Below, piece by piece: positions 56,101 to 64,000 of a stretch of 64,000 bases of DNA. This DNA is from Trujillonella humicola (GTDB lineage: Bacteria; Actinomycetota; Actinomycetes; Mycobacteriales; Geodermatophilaceae): assembly GCF_046233715.1 (NCBI RefSeq), contig NZ_JBJNRJ010000020.1, forward strand, positions 9,847-73,846, read 5' to 3'. The notes below the pieces were generated by a model that had not been told where the DNA came from, did no database searches, and saw only the letters and a list, made by a program, of their open reading frames with translations. Positions within the stretch are counted from its first letter, which is position 1, and the number at the start of each line of letters is the position of its first letter. The translations under genes and the position numbers were made by a program.

Positions 56101-57495
56101 ATGGCTTCCATCCACCGCTCGCACCGGGTCGCCGGGGCGCTCGTCGGCTCGGCCGTCGGCGACGCGCTGGGCGCGCCGTTCGAGTTCGGCCCGGCCGGGG
56201 CGTTCAGCGCCCGCTTCCCGCAGCCGGCCCGGGGTGCGAAGACGGAGATGTGCGGCGGCGGGTCGCTGGGCTGGGCGCCGGGCGAGTTCACCGACGACAC
56301 CCAGATGGCGCTGCTCGTCGCCCAGTCGCTGGTCGAGCGCGAGGGCCTGGACGAGGCCGACGTCTTCGCCCGCTTCCGCGGCTGGGCCGCAGCCGACCCG
56401 CCGGACGTCGGCAACCAGACCCGCGCCGTCCTCGGCTCCGGCCGACCGTGGGACGCCGCCGCCGCCGAGCACTTCGCCCGCTCCGGGCATGCGGCCGGCA
56501 ACGGCTCGCTGATGCGCACGACGCCCGCGGCCATCCGGTTCGCGCGCGCGGGCACGGCCGCGACCGTGGACGCCGCCCGCCGCATCTCCGCACTCACCCA
56601 CGGCGACCCGTCGGCCGGTGAGGGCTGCGCCGTCTTCCACGAACTGATCCGCGTGGCACTCGACGGCGGCGACCCGCTGGCCGCCGTCCCCGCCGCCCTC
56701 GACCTGGTCTCGCCCGAGCACCGCGACCGCTGGGCCACCGTGCTCGCGCCGGACTGGACACCGGACCAGGCCACCGAACGCAACGGCGCGGTCTGGCCCA
56801 CCCTCGGCCAGGCCGTGTGGGCGCTGCGCACCGGCCGCGACTTCGCCCAGGTGCTGCGCCTGGTCATCGACCTCGGTGGCGACACCGACACCGTCGCCTG
56901 CGTCGCCGGCGGGCTGGCCGGCGCCGTGCACGGGATGGGCGCCATCCCCAGCCGCTGGGCATCGGCCGTGCACGGCCGCATCCCCGGCTCCGGCGACACG
57001 GTGTGGCGGCTGGCCGACCTGCAGCAGCTCGCCGCCGCACTCGACTCCGGCGTGCAGCAGAACTACGACCCCGGCGTCATCCCCCGCATCGGCCCCACCG
57101 AGGTCCTGCCCGGCATCTGGGCCGGCAACCTCGACGGCGCCCGCCACAGCGATCCCGACTTCGCCGTCATCTCCCTGTGCCGGCTCGGCGAACCCTTCCC
57201 GCACCCGGTCCACCGGCTGGCCTACATCGCCGACAACGAGCACAACGCCGACCTCGACGTCATGCTCGCCGACGTCCTCGACGACATGCAGGCCCTGCTC
57301 GACGAGGGCCACCGCATCCTCGTGCACTGCCACGGCGGCGCCTCCCGCACCGGGCTCGTGCTGCGCGGCTACCTCGTCCGCGAACAGGGCATGTCGGTGC
57401 AGCAGGCCACCGCGCACGTCGCCGAGCGCTGGCCGCACCTCGGCCTGTGGAACGCCAGCTTCACCGCCGCGCTGGAGCGCCTGGCCGCGCGCTGA
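56101..57495 (+). CDS. ADP-ribosylglycohydrolase fused to dual-specificity phosphatase
   Basis: A 464-residue two-domain enzyme. N-terminal (1-310) DraG/ARH fold: ALVGSAVGDALGAPFEF, the Mg-binding EFTDDTQMALL, GNGSLMRTTP and LGGDTDTVACVAGGLAGAVHG, all metal-ligand Asp present. C-terminal (about 325-464) DSP/tyrosine-phosphatase domain: GIWAGNLDGA, general-acid region near ADNEHNADLD, and HCHGGASRTG with nucleophile Cys410 and Arg416. Together they could remove ADP-ribose and then a phosphate from one modified target or metabolite. ATG at 56101. Stands between two microprotein genes. Confidence 0.93.
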   Translation: MASIHRSHRVAGALVGSAVGDALGAPFEFGPAGAFSARFPQPARGAKTEMCGGGSLGWAPGEFTDDTQMALLVAQSLVEREGLDEADVFARFRGWAAADPPDVGNQTRAVLGSGRPWDAAAAEHFARSGHAAGNGSLMRTTPAAIRFARAGTAATVDAARRISALTHGDPSAGEGCAVFHELIRVALDGGDPLAAVPAALDLVSPEHRDRWATVLAPDWTPDQATERNGAVWPTLGQAVWALRTGRDFAQVLRLVIDLGGDTDTVACVAGGLAGAVHGMGAIPSRWASAVHGRIPGSGDTVWRLADLQQLAAALDSGVQQNYDPGVIPRIGPTEVLPGIWAGNLDGARHSDPDFAVISLCRLGEPFPHPVHRLAYIADNEHNADLDVMLADVLDDMQALLDEGHRILVHCHGGASRTGLVLRGYLVREQGMSVQQATAHVAERWPHLGLWNASFTAALERLAAR

Positions 57496-57553
57496 CGGGC
57501 GCGACGCGCCCGGGCCTTGCCGCGAGAAGCCGCCCGCCGCGACGCTGGGCACC

Positions 57554-58813
57554 GTGGAACCGCTGACGGCGGAGGACCGGGCCATCCTGGCGCTGGAGCG
57601 GCCCGGGCTGGTCGGGCACACCTGCAAGGTCGTCCGCCTCGCCGGCTCCGCGCCCACGCCGGCGGAGCGGCGTGCCGCCGTCGGCCTTCGGCTGCCCGAG
57701 GCCCCGCGGCTGACCTGGCGGCTGGCCGGCCCGGCCGACGCCCCGGCGTGGGAACCGGCGGCGGTCGACCTGGACGCGCACGTCGTCGGCGCGCCGGCCC
57801 GGGCGCCGCTCACCGGCGAGGAGCTGCGCGCTGCGGTCGAGCGCCTGTTCGTCCAGCCCCTCGACCGCCGCCGGCCGCTGTGGCGGATGGACCTCGTCGG
57901 GCCGCTGGCCGACGGCGGCGCGGCGCTGGTCTGGCGGATCCACCACGCGCTCGCCGACGGGACGACGGCGCTGCGCCTGGCCCAGCAGGTGCTGTGGGAC
58001 CCGCGCCCGGCCGGCGACGGCGTCGACCCGCCCCACCACCCGCCGGGGCGGCCCGCCGAACGGGCGGACGACGCCCTCCGGCGGCAGCTGGCCCGGCTGG
58101 TGCGCGACGAGCTCGCGCCCGGGCTGCGCCGCTCGCCGTTCGACCGGCGGATCGGCGACGCGCGGACGGCGGCGTGGGCGGTGGTTCCGCTGGCCGGGGT
58201 GCGCGAGGCCGCGCGGGCGCTGGCGGGGGCGACCGTGAACGACGCCGTCCTCGCCGTGGTGGCCGGCGGGCTGCGGCGCTGGCTGCTCGCCCGGCACGGC
58301 CCCGTCCACGACCTGCGTGTCAAGGTGCCGGTGAGCCTGCACACCGACGGGGATGCCGCGGGCAACCACGACTCGTTCTTCCGCGTGGGGCTGCCGCTCG
58401 GCGAGCCGGACCCGGTCGCCCGGCTGGCGGCCGTCCGCACGCAGACGGCGCAGCGCAAGCAGCACCACGACGCCGAGGACCTGGCCGGGCTGAAGAACCG
58501 GCTGGCCCGGACCTCGCCGCGGCTGGCGGCCTGGTCGGCGCGGCTGCAGCGCAGCGGGCGCACCTTCGCGCTGAACGTCTCCAACGTCCGCGGGCCGGCC
58601 GCCGAGGTCAGCGTGCTCGGCGCGCAGGTGGCGGCGATCCACCCCCTGGTCGAGGTGGCGCCGCACCACGCGCTGCGGGTGGCCGTGGTCTCCCTCGCCG
58701 ACCGGCTGTGCTTCGGCTTCGTCGCCGACCCGGCCGCGGTCGGCGACCTGGACCTGCTCGCCGCGTCGGTCGAGGCCGAGGCGGGTGACCTCGTCGCCGC
58801 GGGGCTCGCGTGA
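57554..58813 (+). CDS. WS/DGAT wax ester synthase / diacylglycerol acyltransferase
   Basis: A 419-residue acyltransferase making triacylglycerol or wax esters. The condensation-domain active site HHxxxDG reads RIHHALADGTTALRL; LERPGLVGHTCKVVRL, FVQPLDRRRPLWRMDLVGPL, VNDAVLAVVAGGLRRWL and the late NVRGP motif (SNVRGPAAEV) match the family. GTG at 57554. PHA synthase and this gene both indicate carbon-storage capacity in the strain. Followed convergently by a microprotein gene. Confidence 0.92.
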   Translation: MEPLTAEDRAILALERPGLVGHTCKVVRLAGSAPTPAERRAAVGLRLPEAPRLTWRLAGPADAPAWEPAAVDLDAHVVGAPARAPLTGEELRAAVERLFVQPLDRRRPLWRMDLVGPLADGGAALVWRIHHALADGTTALRLAQQVLWDPRPAGDGVDPPHHPPGRPAERADDALRRQLARLVRDELAPGLRRSPFDRRIGDARTAAWAVVPLAGVREAARALAGATVNDAVLAVVAGGLRRWLLARHGPVHDLRVKVPVSLHTDGDAAGNHDSFFRVGLPLGEPDPVARLAAVRTQTAQRKQHHDAEDLAGLKNRLARTSPRLAAWSARLQRSGRTFALNVSNVRGPAAEVSVLGAQVAAIHPLVEVAPHHALRVAVVSLADRLCFGFVADPAAVGDLDLLAASVEAEAGDLVAAGLA

Positions 58814-58846
58814 TCCCGGCCGGGGAGCGGCCGCCGCGCCGACCGG

Positions 58847-59020
58847 TTACTCGGTGCGGTCCTGCGGGGCCGGCGGGGCGGGCTTGGGCCGCTCGCGGAA
58901 GCCCGGGTCGAAGCGCTGGGTGGCCTCGGGCTCCTGCGTCTCGTCGTCGTCCTCGGCCGCGTGCCGCCCCGGCCGGGGCATCTTGAACTCGGCCGTCTCG
59001 TCGTTCAGGTGCCTCGCCAC
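58847..59020 (-). CDS. 57-residue microprotein, paralogue of 55794-55958
   Basis: MARHLNDETAEFKMPRPGRHAAEDD...EATQRFDPGFRERPKPAPPAPQDRTE. Shares [K/R]HL.DETAEF and ATQRFD.GFR with its paralogue. GTG at 59020 follows GGGGGAGGA. Each copy sits on the minus strand right after a plus-strand gene (PfkB and WS/DGAT respectively). The last 16 bases of the hydrolase gene overlap its start region. Function unknown. Confidence 0.75.
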   Translation of the reverse strand: MARHLNDETAEFKMPRPGRHAAEDDDETQEPEATQRFDPGFRERPKPAPPAPQDRTE

Positions 59021-60789
59021 GATGGGTCCTCCCCCTGGTCGGTGGCTCCAGCGTACGGATCGTCGGGCGCCCGGGCCGGAGCCGGTCGGCCGGAGCCGAT
59101 GGGCAGGGTGATGCAGGACGGCGCCGCGCTGTCGTGGGCGATGCGGTGGGTGACGGCGACCCCGTGGGTGGCCTCGCCCGGGAGCTCGCCGGTGCCGAGG
59201 TTGCGGGCGTAGCGCGGATGGGCGCCGCCGGAGACCTGCAGCCGCAGCCGGGAACCGGCGGCGAAGCGGTGCGCGGTGTCGGGCAGGGTCGCCTCGACCA
59301 CCCGCTCCCCCGCCACCGGCTCTTCACCGGGCGCCGGGTCGAGCCGCACCAGCCGGTCGGTGACGTTGACCGACCGGCCGCGCGGGTCGACGTCGCACAG
59401 CCGCAGGAACACGTCGCAGTACGGGTTGTCCGAGGTCAGGTGCAGCCGGACGGTGGCGCCGCCGAGCAGCTCGACCGGCGCGGGCAGCGGTGCGGTGGTG
59501 AAGGTGCGGACGTCGGCTCGGCTCTCCAGCCGGCGGTTGTCGCGGCGCCCGGCGATGCGGGCGAGCACCCGGCCGCCGACCGACGGGGTGGGGTCCATCG
59601 GGTCGTACCGGAAGGTGGTGGGCACGCTGCGCTGGACGGGGACGGCGTCGGTCAGCCGCCCGGCCGGCGCGAGGTACCAGCTGCGGTCGACCCGGCCGGC
59701 CGGCGGCCAGTCGGGCATGCCGCGCCACCCGCCGCCGCCGGTGACGTAGACGCGCACCCGGTCGGGCCGCTCCGGTGCCGGCGGCGCGCCCCGGACCGGG
59801 AGGTGGCCGGCCAGCCAGGCCAGGCCCTCGGTCGTGGTGGCGGCGAGGTCGAGGCCGAGGTGGGCCCAGGGGCCGACGGTCAGCGCGACGTCGACGCCGC
59901 GGTCGCGCAGCGCGGCGTACTGGTACAGCGTCTGCTCCAGGAACCAGTCCTGCCAGCCGCCGATGAGCAGCGCGGGCACGGTCGAGGTGTGCACGGCCGG
60001 GGTGGCGCGGTAGCGGTCCCAGTAGGGGTCGGCGAGGTCGGGGTGGGCCAGCCACTCGTCGAACCACGGGGCCGGGGTGCCGCCGAAGCGCTCGGCCAGG
60101 CCCTGCAGCGGCAGCCGGTGCAGGTGCGGGGCCAGCCGCCGCTCCGCCGTCATCAGCCGGACGGCGCCGCGGACGGTGCCGAAGCGCTCCTGGTGGGCGA
60201 TCAGCTCGGTCCAGGTGGCGAGGTTGAGCAGCTGGAACGCGCCGTCGACCAGGCCGCCGGCAGCCAGGTCGTGCGGGCCGACGATCAGCACCATCGCCTT
60301 GAGCTCCGGTGGCGGGTCCAGCGCCAGCGCCCACTGCGTGTAGGCCAGGTAGCTCTGGCCGAGCATCCCCAGCCGGCCGTCGAACCAGGGCTGGTCGCGC
60401 AGCCAGGCGACGGTGTCCTGCCCGTCGTGCTCCTCGTTGACCACCGGGGTGAACTCGCCGCCGGAGCCGTAGGTGCCGCGCACGCTCTGCAGCACCACCG
60501 CGTAGCCGCGGGCGGCGTGCGGCAGCGCCATCCCGACCCCGGAGGCCGGCCCGCGGCCGTAGGGGCTGCGCAGCAGCAGGGCGGGGTGCGGGCCGTCGGC
60601 GGCCGGCAGGTAGACGTCGGCCCTGAGGACGGCGCCGTCGCGCATCGGCACCTCGACGTCGCGCAGCACCCGCACGGGCCCGGTCGGCGCCGGGAGCCGC
60701 CAGCGGCGGGTCAGCGCGGCGCCGGCGAGCCGGGCGGCGCGCGAGGGCGGCCGGCCGGGCGGGAGGGCGGGGACGTCGGGCGGGGGCAC
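59005..60789 (-). CDS. CocE/NonD (S15-like) hydrolase
   Basis: A 594-residue X-Pro dipeptidyl-peptidase/cocaine-esterase family alpha/beta hydrolase. Ser in GMLGQSYLAYTQW, Asp in GGWQDWFLEQ and His in VGPWAHLG form the triad; DVYLPAADGPHPALLLRSPYGRG and the VVLQSVRGTYGSGGEF segment are typical. The C-terminal jelly-roll (about 420-560; LRLQVSGGAHPRYARN) is the family beta domain. No signal peptide. GTG at 60789 follows GAAGGAGG. Hydrolyses an ester or amide of unknown nature. Confidence 0.9.
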   Translation of the reverse strand: MPPPDVPALPPGRPPSRAARLAGAALTRRWRLPAPTGPVRVLRDVEVPMRDGAVLRADVYLPAADGPHPALLLRSPYGRGPASGVGMALPHAARGYAVVLQSVRGTYGSGGEFTPVVNEEHDGQDTVAWLRDQPWFDGRLGMLGQSYLAYTQWALALDPPPELKAMVLIVGPHDLAAGGLVDGAFQLLNLATWTELIAHQERFGTVRGAVRLMTAERRLAPHLHRLPLQGLAERFGGTPAPWFDEWLAHPDLADPYWDRYRATPAVHTSTVPALLIGGWQDWFLEQTLYQYAALRDRGVDVALTVGPWAHLGLDLAATTTEGLAWLAGHLPVRGAPPAPERPDRVRVYVTGGGGWRGMPDWPPAGRVDRSWYLAPAGRLTDAVPVQRSVPTTFRYDPMDPTPSVGGRVLARIAGRRDNRRLESRADVRTFTTAPLPAPVELLGGATVRLHLTSDNPYCDVFLRLCDVDPRGRSVNVTDRLVRLDPAPGEEPVAGERVVEATLPDTAHRFAAGSRLRLQVSGGAHPRYARNLGTGELPGEATHGVAVTHRIAHDSAAPSCITLPIGSGRPAPARAPDDPYAGATDQGEDPSWRGT

Positions 60790-60948
60790 GGACCCTCCTT
60801 CGCGGTCGGGACGGCGATGCCGGCGACCTTAGGCCGCGGTCCTGACGTTCCGCGTCGAGCGCGTCCCCGCTCACGGCCCGCGGCTCCGCCGGGGTCGTCG
60901 GCGCGGGCGCCGGTGTCGCGCCGGCGGGCGAGCGGGGATGCTGGCCGG

Positions 60949-61713
60949 GTGCCGTCCGCCCCGCAGGTCCCCTCGCGCGCCCTGCTCGTCACCGAGCCGG
61001 CCCGGGCGGGCCTGGACCTGGCGGCCCTGGTGGCCGCGTCTCCCGTGCTGGCCACCGCGCTGCGCGGGGACGGCCACCCGGCGATGGTGCTGCCCGGGCT
61101 GATGACCGGCGATCCCGCGACGCTGCTGCTGCGGACGGCGCTGCGGACCCTGGACCACAACGTGTCCGGCTGGGCGCTGGGGATCAACCGCGGCCCCACG
61201 GGGCGGGTCGTGGAGCGGCTGCGCGAGCAGCTCCACCGGCTGCGCCGGGAGTCCGGGCAGCGGGTCAGCCTGGTCGGCTGGAGCCTCGGCGGCCTGTACG
61301 CGCAGGAGCTGGCCAGGTCGGCGCCGGGCAGCGTCCGGCAGCTGATCACCCTCGGCACCCCGGTGGTGCGCTGGCCCCGGTGGGTCCGTTCGGCCTCCGG
61401 ACTCCTCGACGCGGGGCCGGGCGGCTCGCGCTGGACCGCACCGGCGCCCCGGCCGTGGGCGGAGAAGGGGTCGCTGCGGGTGCCGGTGACCTCGGTCTAC
61501 ACCCGGGCCGACGGCATCGTGCACTGGTCGGCCTGCCAGTACGAGCTGCGGGACCGGCGGCAGAACGTCGAGGTCCGCGGCAGCCACCTGGGCCTGGCCT
61601 GCAACCCGGCGGTGCTCTACCTGCTCGCCGACCGGCTGGGCCGGCCGGAGGACGCCTGGGCGCCGTTCCGCCCGCCGCTGACGCTGCGGCCGTTCTTCCC
61701 GCGCCGCGGCTGA
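60949..61713 (+). CDS. Alpha/beta hydrolase
   Basis: A 254-residue lipase-like hydrolase. VSLVGWSLGGLYAQELAR contains the GxSxG nucleophile elbow; Asp in TRADGIVHWSAC and His in GSHLGLACNP complete the likely triad. PAMVLPGLMTGDPAT is the oxyanion-loop strand. GTG at 60949. Such actinobacterial hydrolases often act on lipids; the exact substrate is open. Divergent from the CocE-like gene. Confidence 0.85.
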   Translation: MPSAPQVPSRALLVTEPARAGLDLAALVAASPVLATALRGDGHPAMVLPGLMTGDPATLLLRTALRTLDHNVSGWALGINRGPTGRVVERLREQLHRLRRESGQRVSLVGWSLGGLYAQELARSAPGSVRQLITLGTPVVRWPRWVRSASGLLDAGPGGSRWTAPAPRPWAEKGSLRVPVTSVYTRADGIVHWSACQYELRDRRQNVEVRGSHLGLACNPAVLYLLADRLGRPEDAWAPFRPPLTLRPFFPRRG

Positions 61714-61755
61714 GCGTGGGCCTGCCCTTCCGCTGTTCGGCCGCGGCGTCCCCGC

Positions 61756-61878
61756 TCACCCGTCGCGGTCCGCGTACAGCCTCGCGCACTCGGCACAGCG
61801 ACCCGCGCCGACGTCGTCGAACATCTCCGGGCCGTGGGGGCGCCGGCAGGTGCGGCACCACCCCACCGCACCGCTCAT
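61756..61878 (-). CDS. 40-residue zinc-ribbon microprotein
   Basis: MSGAVGWCRTCRRPHGPEMF, then DDVGAGRCAECARLYADRDG: two CxxC knuckles 19 residues apart, a plausible treble-clef or ribbon for zinc. ATG at 61878 follows GGGGAG. Convergent with the hydrolase gene. No known family. Confidence 0.65.
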   Translation of the reverse strand: MSGAVGWCRTCRRPHGPEMFDDVGAGRCAECARLYADRDG

Positions 61879-61992
61879 GCCACTCCCCGTGTCCCCGCCG
61901 TCCCTTGACGGTGGAGGCGTAGCGCGGTAACGACCACCGATAGGAACCCGGACCGGTGTCCGGTCGGTTCACCGGATCGAGTGGCGTTGCGT

Positions 61993-62277
61993 TCAGGTGC
62001 CGGGCGGCGGAGGGCGATAGGCCTCGGCACGGTGGGCGATGCGGACGACGAGCACTGTGCGCGCGTGCTCGTCAATCTCGACGAGCACCCGGTAGTCACC
62101 GCGGCGAGCGCTGCGCAGCCCCGCGAACTCACCCACCAGCGGCTTGCTCATCCGCTGGGGGTTCTCCGGTAGAACCGCCGTGATGAACTCGACCACGGCG
62201 ACGGCCGCTCGCGGGGGCAGCCGGCTCAGCTGCCTGCGCGCGACCGACGCGATGCGGACCTCGTAGGAGGCAGTCAC
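61993..62277 (-). CDS. RelE/ParE-superfamily toxin
   Basis: A 94-residue RelE-type toxin: YEVRIASVARRQLSRLPPRAAVAVVEFITAVL, PLVGEFAGLRSARRGDYRVLVEIDEHARTVLVVRIAHRAEAY. The conserved R of RRGDYRV and the final Arg/His-Tyr of IAHRAEAY match mRNA-cleaving RelE homologues. GTG at 62277 overlaps the antitoxin stop (GTGA), so it is translated with the antitoxin. Likely cleaves mRNA on the ribosome when free. Confidence 0.92.
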   Translation of the reverse strand: MTASYEVRIASVARRQLSRLPPRAAVAVVEFITAVLPENPQRMSKPLVGEFAGLRSARRGDYRVLVEIDEHARTVLVVRIAHRAEAYRPPPPGT

Positions 62278-62546
62278 TCGGGCAGGCCGTGCTCCGCGCG
62301 CAACTGGGCCGCAGATGCGGCCTGCCCCTCCGACATCTCCTGCCGCGCCCGCGCGATGTCGTCCCGAGCGCCGGGCTGCGAGAGCCAGAAGATCGTCTCG
62401 TGCAGCGAATCGAGGTCCGCCTTGGCCATGAGCACCGCAGCCTCACGGCCGTGCCTGGTGATGGTCACGATCTCGTGCGTGGTCTCCGCCGCCTCGACGA
62501 GGGCGGAGAGCTTGTCCTTCGCCTCGCTGAGCGGCACCGTCGTCAT
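62274..62546 (-). CDS. Phd/YefM-family antitoxin
   Basis: A 90-residue antitoxin: TTVPLSEAKDKLSALVEAAETTHEIVTITRHGREAAVLMAKADLDSL is a complete Phd/YefM DNA-binding domain; the C-terminal part (SEGQAASAAQLRAEHGLPE) would wrap the toxin. ATG at 62546. Just upstream the direct repeat GGCTAGA...GGGCTAGA with TAGACT could form operator and -10 for autoregulation. First gene of the toxin-antitoxin pair. Confidence 0.93.
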   Translation of the reverse strand: MTTVPLSEAKDKLSALVEAAETTHEIVTITRHGREAAVLMAKADLDSLHETIFWLSQPGARDDIARARQEMSEGQAASAAQLRAEHGLPE

Positions 62547-62649
62547 GGCTGCAGTCTAGCCCAACTTCTAGCCGGAAGGACGGCATCGTCACCCCGGCGT
62601 GCGCCCACGCTGTCCGGTATTCCCGTGGCTGATCGGCCAGAGAGACAAG

Positions 62650-63098
62650 GGGCGGTCCCCTGCCGGGCGAGCTCGCGGGCCTTGGTCAAGGCGGCGCCGG
62701 TGAACGGCTTTGCGGCGGTACTTGCCGTCGACGCCTTGGAGCTCAAGCAGCCGACGAGGACGACGTCCGCCACCGACCCTGACGAGCAGGAGAGGGCTGC
62801 GCCGGCGAAAGGGCCGACAGCCTTGCCGGCGGCGTCGACGGAACGGCCGACATCCACTCCGAGCCGCCGTAGCGGCGGTACTCCCCGCGCCCGATTCGCT
62901 CCAGCAACGTGCCCCCCCACGGAACGGGTTGCTCGCGTTGTCGGCATTGGCGGTGGCGTACTGGATATGGGTGCCGACCGACGACTCCTCGACGTCGGGC
63001 CGGGCCCGCCGGACCCAGTTCAGCAACGCGGCACGGCTGAAGGGCTCGGGCAGCGCCTCGGACGCCTGCCGGACGAGGTCCCCGATCGTGTCGGTCAT
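62650..63098 (-). pseudogene. Broken DUF7669 / DUF6884-type gene
   Basis: Starts ATG 63098, overlapping the endonuclease stop (ATGA). The N-terminal frame reads MTDTIGDLVRQASEALPEPF, FSRAALLNWVRRARPDVEES, THIQYATANADNASNPF: a winged-helix DUF7669-like domain. At a run of seven C (62912-62918) the frame changes to GGTLLERIGRGEYRRYGGSEW. A third frame holds ADVVLVGCLSSKA...AKPFTGAALTKARELARQ, the N-terminal half of a DUF6884 (phosphoribosyltransferase/nuclease-like) domain, and then homology stops. At least two frameshifts plus truncation; the domain calls are by eye. Confidence 0.6.
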
Positions 63099-63897
63099 AC
63101 GCGGCTGGATCGGGCTGCGAGCTGGTCACGCAGCTCATCTGGCGTCAGGATCGGGTCCGCACTGCGGTGCAGCATGACGTGACAATTGGCGCAGACCGGC
63201 CGCAAGTCCCGGATTGGGTCAACCTGGTATTCGGCGCCGCGGACATGGAGCGGCTCGATGTGATGCACGTGCGCGTACTCATGGCCGATGTCGCCATATA
63301 CCTGCTCGAAGTCAAAACCGCACACCCCGCAGGTGTAGCCGTAGTGGTCAAGGCACCGGCGACGGGCCACGGGATTGCGCTCATAGCGCGTGGTCTTGAC
63401 ATCCTGGCGAGATCCTTCGAACAGCACGACGTTCTCGAGGACCGCTTCAGGAGCAGGAACCTCACCCGCCAGTGTCCGTTCATGCCACAACGCCTCAAGC
63501 CGAGCGGCGACTTCAGCGGGGACTGTTCGACCTGACGAATACACAGTCCGCCAGCCGAACTGCGGCGCTGCCGCCTCGAGTTCAGCAACCGTGATCATCC
63601 GGTCAAGCGGCAGGAATTCAGACCACATGATGTCCACGTACCAGCGGTCCTGTCGTCTCCAGACCAGTGCTCGCCCTCGTAGGGCGGGCACTGGATGGCG
63701 CCGATACCTACCAGGCCACGGCCTGCGTCTCCTTGTCTGAGCAGGAAGGCACGATCCCCTCGGTCAATGCCGTGACGGCGCTGCGCGACGCTCCACGGCT
63801 CGTCGACGAGCTCGCCGGCCTGCGTTCGCTCCACCCATTCGTCGTAGGCGTCGGTGATCCAGCCGGCGGGGTTCCATGTGAGGAGGATCGTTGCCAT
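63095..63897 (-). CDS. EVE-like / HNH restriction-type endonuclease, single-base frameshift
   Basis: N-terminal frame from ATG 63897: MATILLTWNPAGWITDAYDEW, GDRAFLLRQGDAGRGLVGIG, PPYEGEHWSG, a PUA-superfamily EVE-like reader domain. Near 63650 one base seems lost; the next frame continues YVDIMWSEFLPLDRMITVAEL, the rest of the EVE-like part, then an HNH domain: CGVCGFDFEQVYGD, HVHHIEPLHVRG and LRPVCANCHVMLHR with both CxxC pairs and catalytic His. EVE-HNH proteins are known modification-dependent (type IV-like) restriction enzymes. Slightly lower GC than the rest of the window suggests acquisition. Confidence 0.7.
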
Positions 63898-64000
63898 TAG
63901 AGGCTCTTCGCAGTTGAGGGTGTAGATCGGGCTGGCGCGTCGGTCCCGGGATAGACGTCGAGGCCTCCCGAGGATGGAAGTTCTCACACTGCCCATCCGG

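Overview
The window is a very GC-rich chromosomal segment with dense, mostly non-overlapping genes, many GTG starts and 4-bp stop/start overlaps. Protein content (DtxR-type iron boxes, ElaA, DUF427, GtrA, actinobacterial Pro/Ala-rich membrane proteins, a c-di-AMP riboswitch in front of an NlpC/P60 hydrolase, partner-switching sigma regulators) points to an actinomycete, most like Geodermatophilaceae (Blastococcus, Modestobacter, Geodermatophilus). That family placement is inference. No rRNA, tRNA, CRISPR array or insertion sequence was found.

Left part (0-19 kb). A frameshifted membrane protein gene faces map across a long hairpin that contains a spurious N/poly-C assembly gap. Then come a GT-C glycosyltransferase, an orphan ABC-type ATPase lacking its Walker A lysine, and two iron-box units on the minus strand: an Fe(III) ABC importer (binding protein, permease, ATPase) and an HpcH/HpaI aldolase-epimerase-GT2 operon. 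Small conserved genes follow (ElaA, DUF4386, hotdog thioesterase, DUF427, GtrA, ferritin-like, 2OG oxygenase, NUDIX, microproteins with zinc ribbons). A second assembly gap lies at 17.2-17.3 kb.

Middle (19-41 kb). A 2069-residue DUF4011/SF1 helicase/Vsr-like nuclease/DUF3320 protein dominates and resembles single-protein phage-defence helicases. After it come ilvA, a bacteriophytochrome-PP2C phosphatase with its STAS partner (light-controlled partner switching, with an RsbW-type kinase 7 kb away), two tandem near-duplicate P450s, a three-gene heme-dependent dimethylamine-type monooxygenase operon, and an acyl-CoA metabolism operon beside broken acyl-CoA dehydrogenase fragments.

Right part (41-64 kb). 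A frameshifted GH13 amylase, a free-standing LAGLIDADG endonuclease, an SMP-30 lactonase, a PHA synthase, the riboswitch-controlled cell-wall hydrolase, a TetR/MFS efflux pair, a lipid kinase and a PfkB kinase with a decayed partial copy upstream. Next are an ADP-ribosylglycohydrolase fused to a dual-specificity phosphatase, a WS/DGAT acyltransferase, two paralogous microproteins and two hydrolases. The end holds a small decaying defence/mobile patch: a Phd/RelE toxin-antitoxin pair, a broken DUF7669/DUF6884 gene and a frameshifted EVE-HNH restriction-type endonuclease.

Several genes carry isolated 1-2 base indels (74-612, 40015-40802, 40856-42186, 62.6-63.1 kb, 63095-63897). With two gaps and a low-quality flank in the same window, sequencing error is at least as likely as real pseudogenisation for the ones that are otherwise intact.
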